In this document: positions 33,040 to 40,907 of the stretch, piece after piece | How positions within the stretch are numbered: position 1 is the stretch's first letter | Layout: each line of letters begins with the position of its first letter | Source of the DNA: an uncultured Bryobacteraceae bacterium | GTDB lineage: Bacteria > Acidobacteriota > Terriglobia > Bryobacterales > Bryobacteraceae | Reading direction: 5' to 3' | Length of the DNA: 42,211 nt | Assembly (NCBI GenBank): GCA_955652915.1 | Contig: CATPCJ010000214.1 | Coordinates: 1 to 42,211 of the forward strand | Program-made: the position numbers and the translations under genes | The notes under the pieces: generated by a model | The model's input: only the letters and a program-made list of their open reading frames with translations | Told to the model about the DNA's origin: nothing | Databases searched by the model: none

Positions 33040-33068
33040 TTGGGAATCACCAAAATACCACGTATAAT
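33040..33068 (+). promoter_or_regulatory. Candidate promoter for the lipoprotein gene
   Basis: TTGGGA (33040-33045), a 17-bp spacer and a perfect TATAAT (33063-33068). If active, transcription starts near 33075, and the lipoprotein must start downstream of the first possible TTG codon at 33040. Confidence 0.5.
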
Positions 33069-33501
33069 CTGTAGCACGCGACATTCAAAAACCATTTTGT
33101 TGTGTTGTGCGCTGCTCCTGGCCGGCTGCGGTGGATCGAAGCGTCCCGCCGTACAAGACCTGAACGGGCGCGAGAATCTTTCTTTATTCACTTTGCAATC
33201 GATGCGTGGGACTCGCGATGGCGATCGCCTCCGGACAGTGGCGACATTCAGCGACAGTTCGTCAATCTTGACGGTGGAAATGCATTTCGCGATCGGCTCG
33301 CCCACCAGGCTCGAATCGGGCACATGGCGCTGGAGCCGAAACAATCAACTGCGGAGTGGCACGGTCACGGAACGATCGGTAACATTTCTCGGCGGTCAGG
33401 ATGGACCGCCCAGCATCGGCGGCACGTACGGCCTGGTGGGCTCGGACGGCGCGGCGCTGTATCGCGTCACAATTCCCGTCACCGAACTGAAGGTGAAGTA
33501 G
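33040..33501 (+). CDS. Small lipoprotein of unknown function
   Basis: The frame encodes a lipoprotein signal peptide, RHSKTILLCCALLLAGCGG, with a clear lipobox (LLAGC) and the lipidated Cys at about residue 30. The mature part is about 120 residues, beta-rich (SSSILTVEMHFAIGSP, SGTWRWSRNNQLRSGTV, GGTYGLVGSDGAALYRVTIP), and may form a small beta-barrel-like domain. The start is unresolved: TTG 33040 lies in the -35 box of a good promoter, and downstream codons are TTG or ATT only. No family was recognised. It converges on the sigma/anti-sigma remnant with a 2-bp gap. Confidence 0.6.
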   Translation: MGITKIPRIICSTRHSKTILLCCALLLAGCGGSKRPAVQDLNGRENLSLFTLQSMRGTRDGDRLRTVATFSDSSSILTVEMHFAIGSPTRLESGTWRWSRNNQLRSGTVTERSVTFLGGQDGPPSIGGTYGLVGSDGAALYRVTIPVTELKVK

Positions 33502-33503
33502 CG

Positions 33504-34091
33504 CTACTTTCTCAGCAAACCTGCGAGCGTTTCGAGGTCGGCCGCATTCACGTCTGAGACTAACCACCAGGTGCTGCCGGCGCGGGTCCGGTGGATCATG
33601 TCATAACCGCGTTGCGCAGTGAGGCCGGCGGCAGTTTCGCGCGAGCCGGGCGACGGCCAGACGTACAAGTTGATGAAGTGCTGCCGTCGCTGATATACCC
33701 GCACCGCAACAGTGCGGCCTTCGACAGAATCCAGGCGGCCGCCAATCAAGGGGAAGCCTTGTTCGGCGAAGTCGGCGACTGGCGGAGAGAAATCCACTTT
33801 GCCGTTGAGCCAAGGCTTCACTGTGTGGCGGTCCGACGACTGGACGTCCGCGATATGGCCGGGCAAAAGCGAACGCAAGTGACTATCGAGCACTCCCTGA
33901 GCCATCAGTTTTTGATACGTCTCCGGGACCACGTCTTCGGCGTCGTGATCGTTGCGCGTCAGCCAACGTGCGAGGTTGTACGCGGCCTGCGATTTTATTC
34001 CCAGGCCGGGTCGGAAAATCCTGTGCCACACGTAATGCAAATTGTGGCACAGGCATTCTTGCCTGTGTGGATCGTTGAGCGATTTTTTCAC
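33504..34091 (-). pseudogene. ECF sigma factor/anti-sigma factor fusion remnant
   Basis: This 195-codon frame joins pieces of two genes. Residues 1-35 are encoded by a palindromic repeat and look random. Residues about 36-62 (AAYNLARWLTRNDHDAEDVV) are region 2 of an ECF sigma-70 factor. From about residue 64 the sequence is the C-terminal, extracytoplasmic part of an anti-sigma factor (HLRSLLPGHIADVQSSDRHT, VKPWLNGKVDFSPP, AEQGFPLIGGRLDSV, INLYVWP). The rest of the sigma factor and the zinc-finger and transmembrane parts of the anti-sigma are gone. An internal deletion that stayed in frame explains this. It is unlikely to be functional. Confidence 0.72.
34048..34067. repeat. Short palindromic repeat, second ACAGGCA copy
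   Basis: CACAGGCA-TTCT-TGCCTGTG, the inverse orientation of 11061-11080. It lies within the 5' end of the sigma/anti-sigma remnant and supplies its first codons. Confidence 0.85.
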
Positions 34092-34267
34092 AGCTTCTTA
34101 CGGTCACGGCCCGGATCGGGGCGTTTCACCGCTCCTGTTTGGCTTCAGTTGTGCCAGGTAAGCGGTACAATTCAAACTCCCGCACCAGAATAACGTGCGC
34201 TTTGCGGTACTCGGGGTGTCCTTCATCCACTTCTGGTTAAGATCCCCCACCTGAAACTCCCTTCTGA

Positions 34268-35539
34268 TCACACCGGCTCTACGATGAGCTTCAAACCAGC
34301 CACACCCTTCACTCGTACCGCACTGCCGGCCGGAAGTTCAGCCGGCGCGACCGCATCCCAATATTCACCGCGCACCAGGACCTTGCCCTCGGGCGATAGG
34401 CTTGTCCGCGCTGTTCCGATCTCGCCGATCATGGCGCTTGCTCCGGTCACCACCTTGTTTCGCCGCGCCTGAATCACGATGGACACCAGAAACATTGTGA
34501 TCAACGCGAACGGAACTGCCACGCTGACCGCCGTGGAAAGATGGATGCGCATTTCCGGCGGACCGTTGATCAACAGCATCGCGCCCAGCACCATCGCCAC
34601 CGTGCCGCCGATGCCCAGAACTCCGTGCGAGGTGAACTTTGCCTCGAGAACGAACAGCGCCACCGACAAAAGCAATAACGCCGCGCCCGCCCAATTGATG
34701 GGCAGAATCGATAGCGCCGAGAGCCCGAGCAGCGCCAAAATCGCGCCTGCCACACCCGGGAAAATCAGCCCTGGGGACGAAAATTCAACATAGATTCCAA
34801 GCGCGCCCAGCACCAAGAGGATGAAGCCGATATTCGGATCGGCGATAGCGGCCATCAACTGCTCCCGCAGCGTTAAGTGTGCTTCCGTTATAGTTGCTCC
34901 GGCGGTATGCAGCGTCTGCTTGTGTCCGTCCCAACGGGTTATCTCGCGTCCGTCGAGCTGCTGAAAGAGCTGCTGTTCGTTGCTTGCGATCAGCTCGATC
35001 AGTTTGTTATCCAGCGCCTCGCGCTCCGTAAACGCTTTGGCTTCCCGGACGGTCTGTTCCGCCAACGCGCTATTCCGCCCGCGCCGCGAGGTCATGCTGC
35101 GGAGTAGGGCGGCGGCATCGTTCTCCACCTTGTGCCGCATAACCTCGTCCATGGTTTGGCCCAGCAGGACCGGTGAAGCTGCGCCGGTATTGGTGCCGGG
35201 CGACATCGCCGCCACGTCGCCCGCTTGCAGCAAAAAGAATCCAGCCGATGCGGCGCGCGCGCCGCTTGGAGTTACATACGTCACCACCGCCACGGGCGAC
35301 CCGGAGAGTTCCTGGATGAGGCGCCGTGTCGCATCCAGCAGCCCGCCCGGCGTGTTGAGCCGGACCAGCAGCAATTCGGCGTGTTCCGCCTGGGCCTGTT
35401 CCATCGCGTGTTTCACGATTTCCACGGTGATGGGATGGACGACGCTGTCGATGGAAACGGCTACGACATGCCGACTGGGTTCCTGACCTACTGCCGAAAA
35501 CCCGAAGAGTAGCAGGGTGGCGATAAAACTGTACTTCAC
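34268..35539 (-). CDS. NfeD-family membrane-bound serine protease (ClpP-like)
   Basis: A 423-residue protein with three parts: a signal sequence and a ClpP-class protease domain (about 20-225), four or five membrane helices (about 235-370), and a C-terminal OB-fold NfeD domain (about 372-423, GEIGTARTSLSPEGKVLVRG). The Ser nucleophile is in SGARAASAGFFLL, with the partner Lys in RHKVENDAAALL, as in archaeal 1510-N stomatin proteases. Such proteases usually sit beside a slipin/stomatin gene; none is adjacent here. GTG start with GAGG upstream. The 176-bp gap downstream (34092-34267) shows no recognisable gene. Confidence 0.9.
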   Translation of the reverse strand: MKYSFIATLLLFGFSAVGQEPSRHVVAVSIDSVVHPITVEIVKHAMEQAQAEHAELLLVRLNTPGGLLDATRRLIQELSGSPVAVVTYVTPSGARAASAGFFLLQAGDVAAMSPGTNTGAASPVLLGQTMDEVMRHKVENDAAALLRSMTSRRGRNSALAEQTVREAKAFTEREALDNKLIELIASNEQQLFQQLDGREITRWDGHKQTLHTAGATITEAHLTLREQLMAAIADPNIGFILLVLGALGIYVEFSSPGLIFPGVAGAILALLGLSALSILPINWAGAALLLLSVALFVLEAKFTSHGVLGIGGTVAMVLGAMLLINGPPEMRIHLSTAVSVAVPFALITMFLVSIVIQARRNKVVTGASAMIGEIGTARTSLSPEGKVLVRGEYWDAVAPAELPAGSAVRVKGVAGLKLIVEPV

Positions 35540-35582
35540 GGAGGGCCTCGTTCTGGATTCCGCTTCTAGTTTGACATGTTGA

Positions 35583-36071
35583 TCAGCCGGCGGAGTTGAA
35601 CGCTGCGCTCAGCTTCCGGTATGTGACCGGAAGTTCCTCCGTCAACACCCGCGTTTCGCCGATGGTGGTCATGAAATTCGTGTCGCCAGGCCACCGTGGC
35701 AGCACATGCAGATGTATGTGGCCCGCGATTCCGGCGCCCGCGCTCTCGCCCAGATTCATCCCGATATTAAAGCCCGGCGATCTGTATATCACCCGCAGAT
35801 GGCGCTGCGCCTGTTGCGCCAAAAGGATCATTTCTTCGAGCGTTCCGGGCGACGCTGCCTCGAGAGTCGCGATGTGTTCGTACGGCACCACCATCATGTG
35901 GCCCGCCGTATACGGATAAAGGTTCAGTACGACGAAGTTTTGTTCCCCGCGATAAATCAGCAGGTTTTCTTCATCGTTCCGTTGAGCGGTTTTTTCACAG
36001 AAAATGCAACCATCCCCGGCGTGCGCCTTTTGGACGTACTGATAGCGCCACGGACTCCAGAGTTGGTCCAT
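35583..36071 (-). CDS. HIT-family nucleotide hydrolase/phosphorylase
   Basis: A 162-residue histidine-triad protein. The triad HIHLHVLPRW is intact at about residues 117-126. The N-terminal LWSPWRYQYV and GCIFCEKTAQ (zinc-type Cys pair) and the central NLYPYTAGHMMVVPYEHI place it in the branch often labelled AP4A-phosphorylase-like. It hydrolyses nucleotide phosphoramidates or dinucleoside polyphosphates; the exact substrate is not determined. It lies downstream of the ihfB-like gene (21 bp), in the same direction. Confidence 0.92.
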   Translation of the reverse strand: MDQLWSPWRYQYVQKAHAGDGCIFCEKTAQRNDEENLLIYRGEQNFVVLNLYPYTAGHMMVVPYEHIATLEAASPGTLEEMILLAQQAQRHLRVIYRSPGFNIGMNLGESAGAGIAGHIHLHVLPRWPGDTNFMTTIGETRVLTEELPVTYRKLSAAFNSAG

Positions 36072-36092
36072 AACTGGATTCGAGCTCGACGT

Positions 36093-36437
36093 TTATGGAA
36101 TGGGTGCGGAGCCGCCGCCATCGGGAGACGGTGTCGCCGCTGCCTGTGCGTCACCACCACTCGAGGTGTTCACCAGGTCCTTCAATTCCTTGCTCGGCTT
36201 GAAATAAGGGATTCGCTTGGCCGGCACATCCACGCGCGTTCCAGTCTTAGGATTCCGGCCTACCCGCGGCTGTCTCTGCCGGGTGCGGAAGCTGCCAAAG
36301 CCTCGAATCTCAATTTTGTCCCCGCCCCGAAGCGAACGGACAATACTATCGAAGATGGCTTCTACGATCACCTCAGAATCTTTGCGGGTCATCTCGACGA
36401 CCCGGGAGACTTCCTCGATCAACTCAGCCTTCGTCAT
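36093..36437 (-). CDS. ihfB: IHF/HU-family DNA-bending protein (IhfB-like)
   Basis: A 114-residue nucleoid protein: MTKAELIEEVSRVVEM, then the beta-arm region IEIRGFGSFRTRQRQPRVGR and NPKTGTRVDVPAKRIPYFKP with the Pro that intercalates into bent DNA. The tail (about 92-114) is Gly/Ala/Pro-rich and beyond the family core. ATG 36437 is preferred, since the conserved start is MTKAEL. It follows rpsA by 28 bp, the same order as rpsA-ihfB in E. coli, which supports the IhfB-like call, though HU beta is possible. Confidence 0.87.
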   Translation of the reverse strand: MTKAELIEEVSRVVEMTRKDSEVIVEAIFDSIVRSLRGGDKIEIRGFGSFRTRQRQPRVGRNPKTGTRVDVPAKRIPYFKPSKELKDLVNTSSGGDAQAAATPSPDGGGSAPIP

Positions 36438-36465
36438 TTGTGCTTTATCTCCCTTGAGGCTCGGC

Positions 36466-38193
36466 TTACCGGCCTTCACCCTTCACTCTGATGTTCATTA
36501 CTTCTTCGAGGGTCATGGTTGCTGCCGCGGCATGGCGCTGATAATCCTCCAGCCGGGTTCGTTCCTCATCGTCGGTCAGAGCGCGAATGCTCAGACCGAT
36601 TTTCTTTTCGGCTTCATTCAACTTTACGACCTTAAAATCCATCTCTTCGCCGATAGGCAGCGGCGATTCGTCGGTGCGCCGGTCGGACGCGCCAGGAATC
36701 TCCGAGCGGTGGCACAAGCCTTCCACCCCGGGCGCCAGTTCCACGAACGCTCCGAAATTAATGGCCCGGCAAACGCGGCCACGCACCACGTCGCCCACCT
36801 GATGAGCGCGGAAAAACGATTCCCAGGCATCGGGCTGAAGTTGCTTCACTCCCAGCGATAGCCGCCGGTTCGGCGCATCGATGTTGAGAATCACCGCCTG
36901 CACCAGTTGGCCTTTTTTCACTACCTCGGAGGGATGCTTGACGCGCTTGGTCCAGGACAGATCCGAAATGTGCACCAGGCCGTCGATGCCTTCTTCGATT
37001 TCGATGAACGCGCCGAAGTCGGTGAGCTTGCGCACCCGGCCCTCCACCACCGAGCCGATGGCGTAACGCTCGGCCACCGTTGTCCACGGATCCGCCTCGA
37101 GTTGCTTGATGCCCAGCGATACCCGCCGGTCGCGCGGCTTCACATCGAGCACCACGGATTCCACCTGGTCGCCAACCTTGACGACTTTGGCCGGATGCTT
37201 CATGCGGCGGCTCCAGGTCATTTCCGAAATATGTATCAGACCTTCGACGCCCGGCTCCAACTCCACGAAAGCGCCGTAGTCCGTCACGCTGACCACCCGC
37301 CCGATGCAACGCACGCCACCCGGATAACGTTCTCCAATGGTCTCCCATGGATCGGGAACCAGTTGTTTCAGCCCCAGCGAGATGCGTTCTTTATCCTTGT
37401 CGAACTTCAGCACCTTGACGCTGATCTCATCGCCCGCGGTAACGATCTCGGAAGGATGGTTCACCCGTCCATAGGACATATCGCTGACGTGCAACAGTCC
37501 GTCGATGCCGCCCAGATCGATGAACGCGCCGTATTCGGTGAGATTCTTTACGACGCCGGAGACCACTCCACCTTCTTCCAGCACTTGCAGCGCGGCGCTC
37601 TTGCGAACGGACTGCTCTTCTTCCATCGCCATCTTGCGGGAGACCACCACGTTGCCCCGCCGGCGATTCAACTTCACGATCTTGACGGGAATGTCCTGGT
37701 CCAGAAACGAGTCCAGATTGTGGGTCGGCCGCACATCGATTTGCGATCCGGGCATGAAAGCGGGCACGCCCACATCCACCGACAAACCGCCCTTGATGCG
37801 GCCCGTGACGCGGCCTGAAACCACCAGCCCGTCGCGATGCGCCTTTTCCAGATTGTCCCAGGAGCGCAGGCGGCTGGCCTTCTCGTGCGACAGCAGGATG
37901 TAGCCTTCCGGCTGCATGCCCTGCCGGTCCACCATGACGTCGATCGCGTCGCCGGCATGAATATGGAGAGTGCCGTCAGGCTGGATAAATTGCTCGATGG
38001 GTACCAGGCCTTCGGACTTGTATCCGAAGTCGACGATGACGTCTTTTTCGTGTATTTTGACGATGCGGCCCTGCAGCAGCTCGCCATCGTGCGGGGGCGC
38101 AAAATGGCTATAGTCGTCGATGAGCTGCTCGTAATCCGTTTCTTCAGCGGATACGGGCGCTTCTAGATTCTGCTCATCTGCTGTGCTGGCCAT
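36466..38193 (-). CDS. rpsA: 30S ribosomal protein S1
   Basis: A 575-residue protein with six consecutive S1 RNA-binding domains. Repeated cores include VKNLTEYGAFIDLGGIDGLL, VSVTDYGAFVELEPGVEGLI, RKLTDFGAFIEIEEGIDGLV and CRAINFGAFVELAPGVEGLC, plus two more divergent ones near the N-terminus. S1 aids mRNA binding on the 30S subunit. ATG 38193 is preferred to ATG 38214 because CGGGAG lies 8 nt before it. A canonical promoter is about 155 bp upstream, leaving a leader of roughly 147 nt in which autoregulation could act. Confidence 0.95.
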   Translation of the reverse strand: MASTADEQNLEAPVSAEETDYEQLIDDYSHFAPPHDGELLQGRIVKIHEKDVIVDFGYKSEGLVPIEQFIQPDGTLHIHAGDAIDVMVDRQGMQPEGYILLSHEKASRLRSWDNLEKAHRDGLVVSGRVTGRIKGGLSVDVGVPAFMPGSQIDVRPTHNLDSFLDQDIPVKIVKLNRRRGNVVVSRKMAMEEEQSVRKSAALQVLEEGGVVSGVVKNLTEYGAFIDLGGIDGLLHVSDMSYGRVNHPSEIVTAGDEISVKVLKFDKDKERISLGLKQLVPDPWETIGERYPGGVRCIGRVVSVTDYGAFVELEPGVEGLIHISEMTWSRRMKHPAKVVKVGDQVESVVLDVKPRDRRVSLGIKQLEADPWTTVAERYAIGSVVEGRVRKLTDFGAFIEIEEGIDGLVHISDLSWTKRVKHPSEVVKKGQLVQAVILNIDAPNRRLSLGVKQLQPDAWESFFRAHQVGDVVRGRVCRAINFGAFVELAPGVEGLCHRSEIPGASDRRTDESPLPIGEEMDFKVVKLNEAEKKIGLSIRALTDDEERTRLEDYQRHAAAATMTLEEVMNIRVKGEGR

Positions 38194-38346
38194 CGCCAAA
38201 ACTCCCGAGTTCATGCTACTACAACGGCAGGCAGGCGGTGCGCTTGAGCTTTCGCTAGTCCCAACCTATTAGAACAGACCGGGTTCGTTACATTCGAAAT
38301 AACCACCGTCCTACCGGACAAACCGTTGATAGATCAGTACTTCAGA

Positions 38347-38375
38347 AGGATAGCGGAGCGGCAAGCGGATGTCAA
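38347..38375 (-). promoter_or_regulatory. Promoter of the rpsA-ihfB operon
   Basis: Minus strand: perfect TTGACA (38375-38370), a 17-bp spacer and TATCCT (38352-38347). Transcription would start near 38340. It is the best match to a housekeeping promoter in the window. Confidence 0.75.
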
Positions 38376-38393
38376 CCTTAGTGCTCCCGCCGA

Positions 38394-38615
38394 TTACTGG
38401 CGGCCGCAGATCCCCGGCGTCTGGCACATTCCACCGGGACAGGAGGGGAATTCGGCGGCGCCCTTGGCTTTTCCATTCGCGTGCGCGGCGAACGTGGAAT
38501 AAGCAGTGGTCAAATGAGACTGCCCGCAACCGGGGCAGGCCACTGAGTCTCCGTTGCGAACGAGCTTCTCGAACTTGTTTCCGCAATCTTCACAGACGTA
38601 TTCGAATATCGGCAT
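38394..38615 (-). CDS. FmdB-family zinc-ribbon protein
   Basis: A 73-residue protein: MPIFEYVCEDCGNKFEKLV and VACPGCGQ supply the two CxxC knuckles of the FmdB zinc ribbon at about residues 8-11 and 27-30. A Cys-containing tail follows (SCPGGMCQTPGICG), common in this family. FmdB proteins are named after a regulator of formamidase genes, but most have no known role. It lies just upstream of the rpsA promoter in the same direction. Confidence 0.9.
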   Translation of the reverse strand: MPIFEYVCEDCGNKFEKLVRNGDSVACPGCGQSHLTTAYSTFAAHANGKAKGAAEFPSCPGGMCQTPGICGRQ

Positions 38616-38700
38616 GTTGTGCTTTCATTTTACTCTGATTTGGGTTTGGGGTCTGGGTCGGGTTGCGGGACGGACGGTTCAAGTGCAGCTGACGTGGACC

Positions 38701-38724
38701 GACGTCATGACGTCATGACGTCAT
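38701..38724. repeat. Three tandem GACGTCAT octamers
   Basis: GACGTCAT occurs three times head to tail, giving overlapping TGACGTCA palindromes. It lies between FmdB and the methyltransferase island, about 75 bp upstream of the island promoter. It may be a binding site or a replication-slippage repeat. Confidence 0.7.
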
Positions 38725-38799
38725 AAGGAGTAGTTTGCTCGAACGCCGTTTCCTGGGCACGTGTGACAATCCGAAAAATCTCGAAGACGGGTCACTCGG

Positions 38800-38828
38800 T
38801 TGATTTCCACTAGAGGCAGTGCTGTAAT
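38800..38828 (+). promoter_or_regulatory. Candidate promoter of the methyltransferase island
   Basis: TTGATT, a 17-bp spacer and TGTAAT. The start point near 38835 excludes the TTG at 38832 as the methyltransferase start and supports ATG 38892. Confidence 0.55.
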
Positions 38829-38861
38829 CAATTGTATTTCCAATCCTTCAAATTGACCAAG

Positions 38862-38881
38862 CGAGAGAACTGGATCTCTCG
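38862..38881. promoter_or_regulatory. Inverted repeat with a GATC site in the methyltransferase leader
   Basis: CGAGAGA-ACTGGA-TCTCTCG has perfect 7-bp arms and contains GATC at 38873-38876. It lies between the promoter and ATG 38892. It could be an operator, an attenuator stem, or a methylation-sensitive site for the encoded enzyme. Confidence 0.5.
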
Positions 38882-38891
38882 ACAGCTCGCT

Positions 38892-39887
38892 ATGCCGTGG
38901 ATTGACCAACACAAATTAACGACCCCCACTAGTGCAAGGGTCATAACTGATTTAGTCGGTGACCGAGGATCCGAGAGTCGCAATGACGTTTCGGCTGGCG
39001 TACTACGGGTACCCAAACCTAAACGCGGTTTCGAAAGCATCTCTCTGTCGGATGCCAGAGATCGCGCCGAAAGGCCTAACGCCAGCTTGCCAAGACCCTT
39101 TCTGAAATGGGCTGGTTCAAAGCGGCATGTGCTGAGACATATTGTCGACCTATTGCCGCCGACCTTTCGGGTTTACCGAGAGCCTTTTCTCGGCTCTGGC
39201 GCTCTCTTTTTTCTGCTTGCTCCTAAACGAGCAGCGCTTACTGACAGCTGCTCCGATTTGATCGATACATTCACTGCGCTGCGAGACAACGCTGGGGCAG
39301 TAATCCGTTACCTGGAGCCTCTCAAGCCAGACCCCGGGCTTTTCTATGGGATACGACAACGCAGGAGCCATGGCCGCGTTAAGCGTGCAGCCGAGTTCAT
39401 TTACTTGAACAAAACTTGTTGGAATGGCCTCTATCGGGTTAATGGGCAAGGTGTCTTTAACGTGCCTTACGGTGCCCCCAAAACTGATTTCGTTGCCGAT
39501 CCGGCGAACCTTCGTGCCTGCTCCGACGCATTGAGACGGTCGGGTGTGGACCTCGCCAGCTGCGATTTTGAGAAGGCGCTCGCTAACGCATCCGCAGGAG
39601 ACCTTGTTTATCTCGATCCGCCGTATGTCACGGGCCATAGCAACAATGGCTTCCTCGAATACAACGAGACCATTTTTTCCTGGGCAGACCAGGTCCGTTT
39701 GGCAGGAATCGCGAGAAGGCTTCGCGAGAAAGGTGCCCATGTGATAGTGAGCAATGCCAACCACAGTCCAGTTGTCGCACTCTACAAGGGTTTTTCAGTG
39801 AAGACATTTGATCGATCTTCGACGTTGGCGTCCGATGTGACCAAACGGAGAACAGTCTCTGAGGTACTGATCCACTCGGCGCCTTAA
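38892..39887 (+). CDS. dam: Dam-type DNA adenine N6-methyltransferase (D12 class)
   Basis: About 331 residues. The class D12 core starts near residue 67: RPFLKWAGSKRHVL (motif X), YREPFLGSGALFF (SAM-binding motif I), YLNKTCWNGLYRVN with FNVPYG, and the catalytic YLDPPYV (motif IV, DPPY). This closely follows the Dam/DpnM pattern, so GATC is the expected target, although specificity is inferred. The start is uncertain; ATG 38892 fits the promoter position, while an in-frame TTG at 38832 lies on the predicted start of transcription. It has an unusual 65-residue N-terminal extension. Base composition is less GC-rich than in neighbouring genes, suggesting transfer. Confidence 0.86.
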   Translation: MPWIDQHKLTTPTSARVITDLVGDRGSESRNDVSAGVLRVPKPKRGFESISLSDARDRAERPNASLPRPFLKWAGSKRHVLRHIVDLLPPTFRVYREPFLGSGALFFLLAPKRAALTDSCSDLIDTFTALRDNAGAVIRYLEPLKPDPGLFYGIRQRRSHGRVKRAAEFIYLNKTCWNGLYRVNGQGVFNVPYGAPKTDFVADPANLRACSDALRRSGVDLASCDFEKALANASAGDLVYLDPPYVTGHSNNGFLEYNETIFSWADQVRLAGIARRLREKGAHVIVSNANHSPVVALYKGFSVKTFDRSSTLASDVTKRRTVSEVLIHSAP

Positions 39888-39963
39888 GACCACCGAAACC
39901 CGATGTCTCGAACCGCGCCGCCGAAAATGCGGCCGTTCGACCAGCCGCCAAGGAGAACTAGAC

Positions 39964-40899
39964 GTGGCAGAAACAGTACGTTTGCTCAAGCCGAGCGATA
40001 TAAGGCGCAACAGAGAGAATCCTCGATTGATCTTTAGGCAGGATGAACTGGACGCTCTGCAAGACAGCATAGCGAAGCAGGGGATTCTCGTTCCGTTGAC
40101 GGTCTATCACGATGGCGAACACTACTCCTTGCTTGATGGTGAGCGACGTTGGCTATCAGCCCAAAAACTGGGGCTAACGAAGGTGCCCGTAATCGTTCAA
40201 CCCAAGCCGGAAAAGATGCAGAACATCATGATGATGTTCGCTATCCACAACGCCCGAAAGGACTGGGATCCGCTGCCAACTGCACTCAAGTTGGAAGAGC
40301 TCGAGAAGCAATACAGCAAGCGCTACGGAAAGCGGCCGACGGAGAGTGAACTGGCAGGCATCGCATCACTTTCACGCGGTGAAGTTCGAAGGCTCAAAAA
40401 GCTTCTCGCGCTTCCCAAAGAATACAGAAAGCTCCTTCTCGACGAGCTTGAAAAACCTCGATCCGCCCAGATCATAACGGTCGATCACGTGCTCGAAGCG
40501 ACAAAGGGATCAGAGTCTCTTCGAAAAAGGCAGGTTATCGATGTTCAAACCGAAGCTGACTTGAGGAAGGCCATTGTCGAGAAGTTTCGGTCCGGAGTAA
40601 TCAATAACACAGTTGCCCCTAGAAAACTGGTGCGACTTGCCCGATCTGTGGAGCGTGGCGAAACGTCTCGTGTAGAAGCCCGTAGAACCGTTCGACATCT
40701 TATTAACGATCCAAATTACAGCATCGACGCTGCATTTCAAGAGACTGTTGAGAAAGGAGACTTTGAACATAGTCTGGAGAAGCTCGCTGAACGCTTGATT
40801 GGCAAGATAATCGAACACGAAGAGCGAGGTTATCAGATCTCCGACACCTTGCGTGAGAAGTTGACGGAACTGTTTAGACATATACGGCCTCTCGTGTAA
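39964..40899 (+). CDS. ParB-like nuclease-domain protein
   Basis: A 311-residue protein with an N-terminal ParB/Sulfiredoxin-type domain (about 8-95): RRNRENPRLIF, ALQDSIAKQGILVPLTV, and the DGERRWLSAQKLG box. A helical, HTH-like middle follows (TESELAGIASLSRGEVRRLKKL), then a charged helical C-terminus. True partition ParBs bind parS beside a ParA; no ParA is here, so a plasmid-type partition role is unlikely. GTG 39964 has an excellent AAGGAG 8 nt upstream. It sits 76 bp after the methyltransferase and 8 bp before the next gene. Confidence 0.82.
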   Translation: MAETVRLLKPSDIRRNRENPRLIFRQDELDALQDSIAKQGILVPLTVYHDGEHYSLLDGERRWLSAQKLGLTKVPVIVQPKPEKMQNIMMMFAIHNARKDWDPLPTALKLEELEKQYSKRYGKRPTESELAGIASLSRGEVRRLKKLLALPKEYRKLLLDELEKPRSAQIITVDHVLEATKGSESLRKRQVIDVQTEADLRKAIVEKFRSGVINNTVAPRKLVRLARSVERGETSRVEARRTVRHLINDPNYSIDAAFQETVEKGDFEHSLEKLAERLIGKIIEHEERGYQISDTLREKLTELFRHIRPLV

Positions 40900-40907
40900 A
40901 TGAGACG

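Noticed and set aside
34092..34267. Possible short coding remnant (VDEGHPEYRKAHVILVREFE on the minus strand)
   Set aside because: No family recognised, no start signal, only about 35 codons; left unannotated.
38832..38891. TTG 38832 as methyltransferase start
   Set aside because: It lies on the predicted transcription start of the -35/-10 pair at 38800-38828, and the added residues show no conservation I recognise.
39964..40899. Chromosome or plasmid partition protein ParB
   Set aside because: No ParA and no parS-like cluster nearby; the gene order with a methyltransferase argues against a partition locus.
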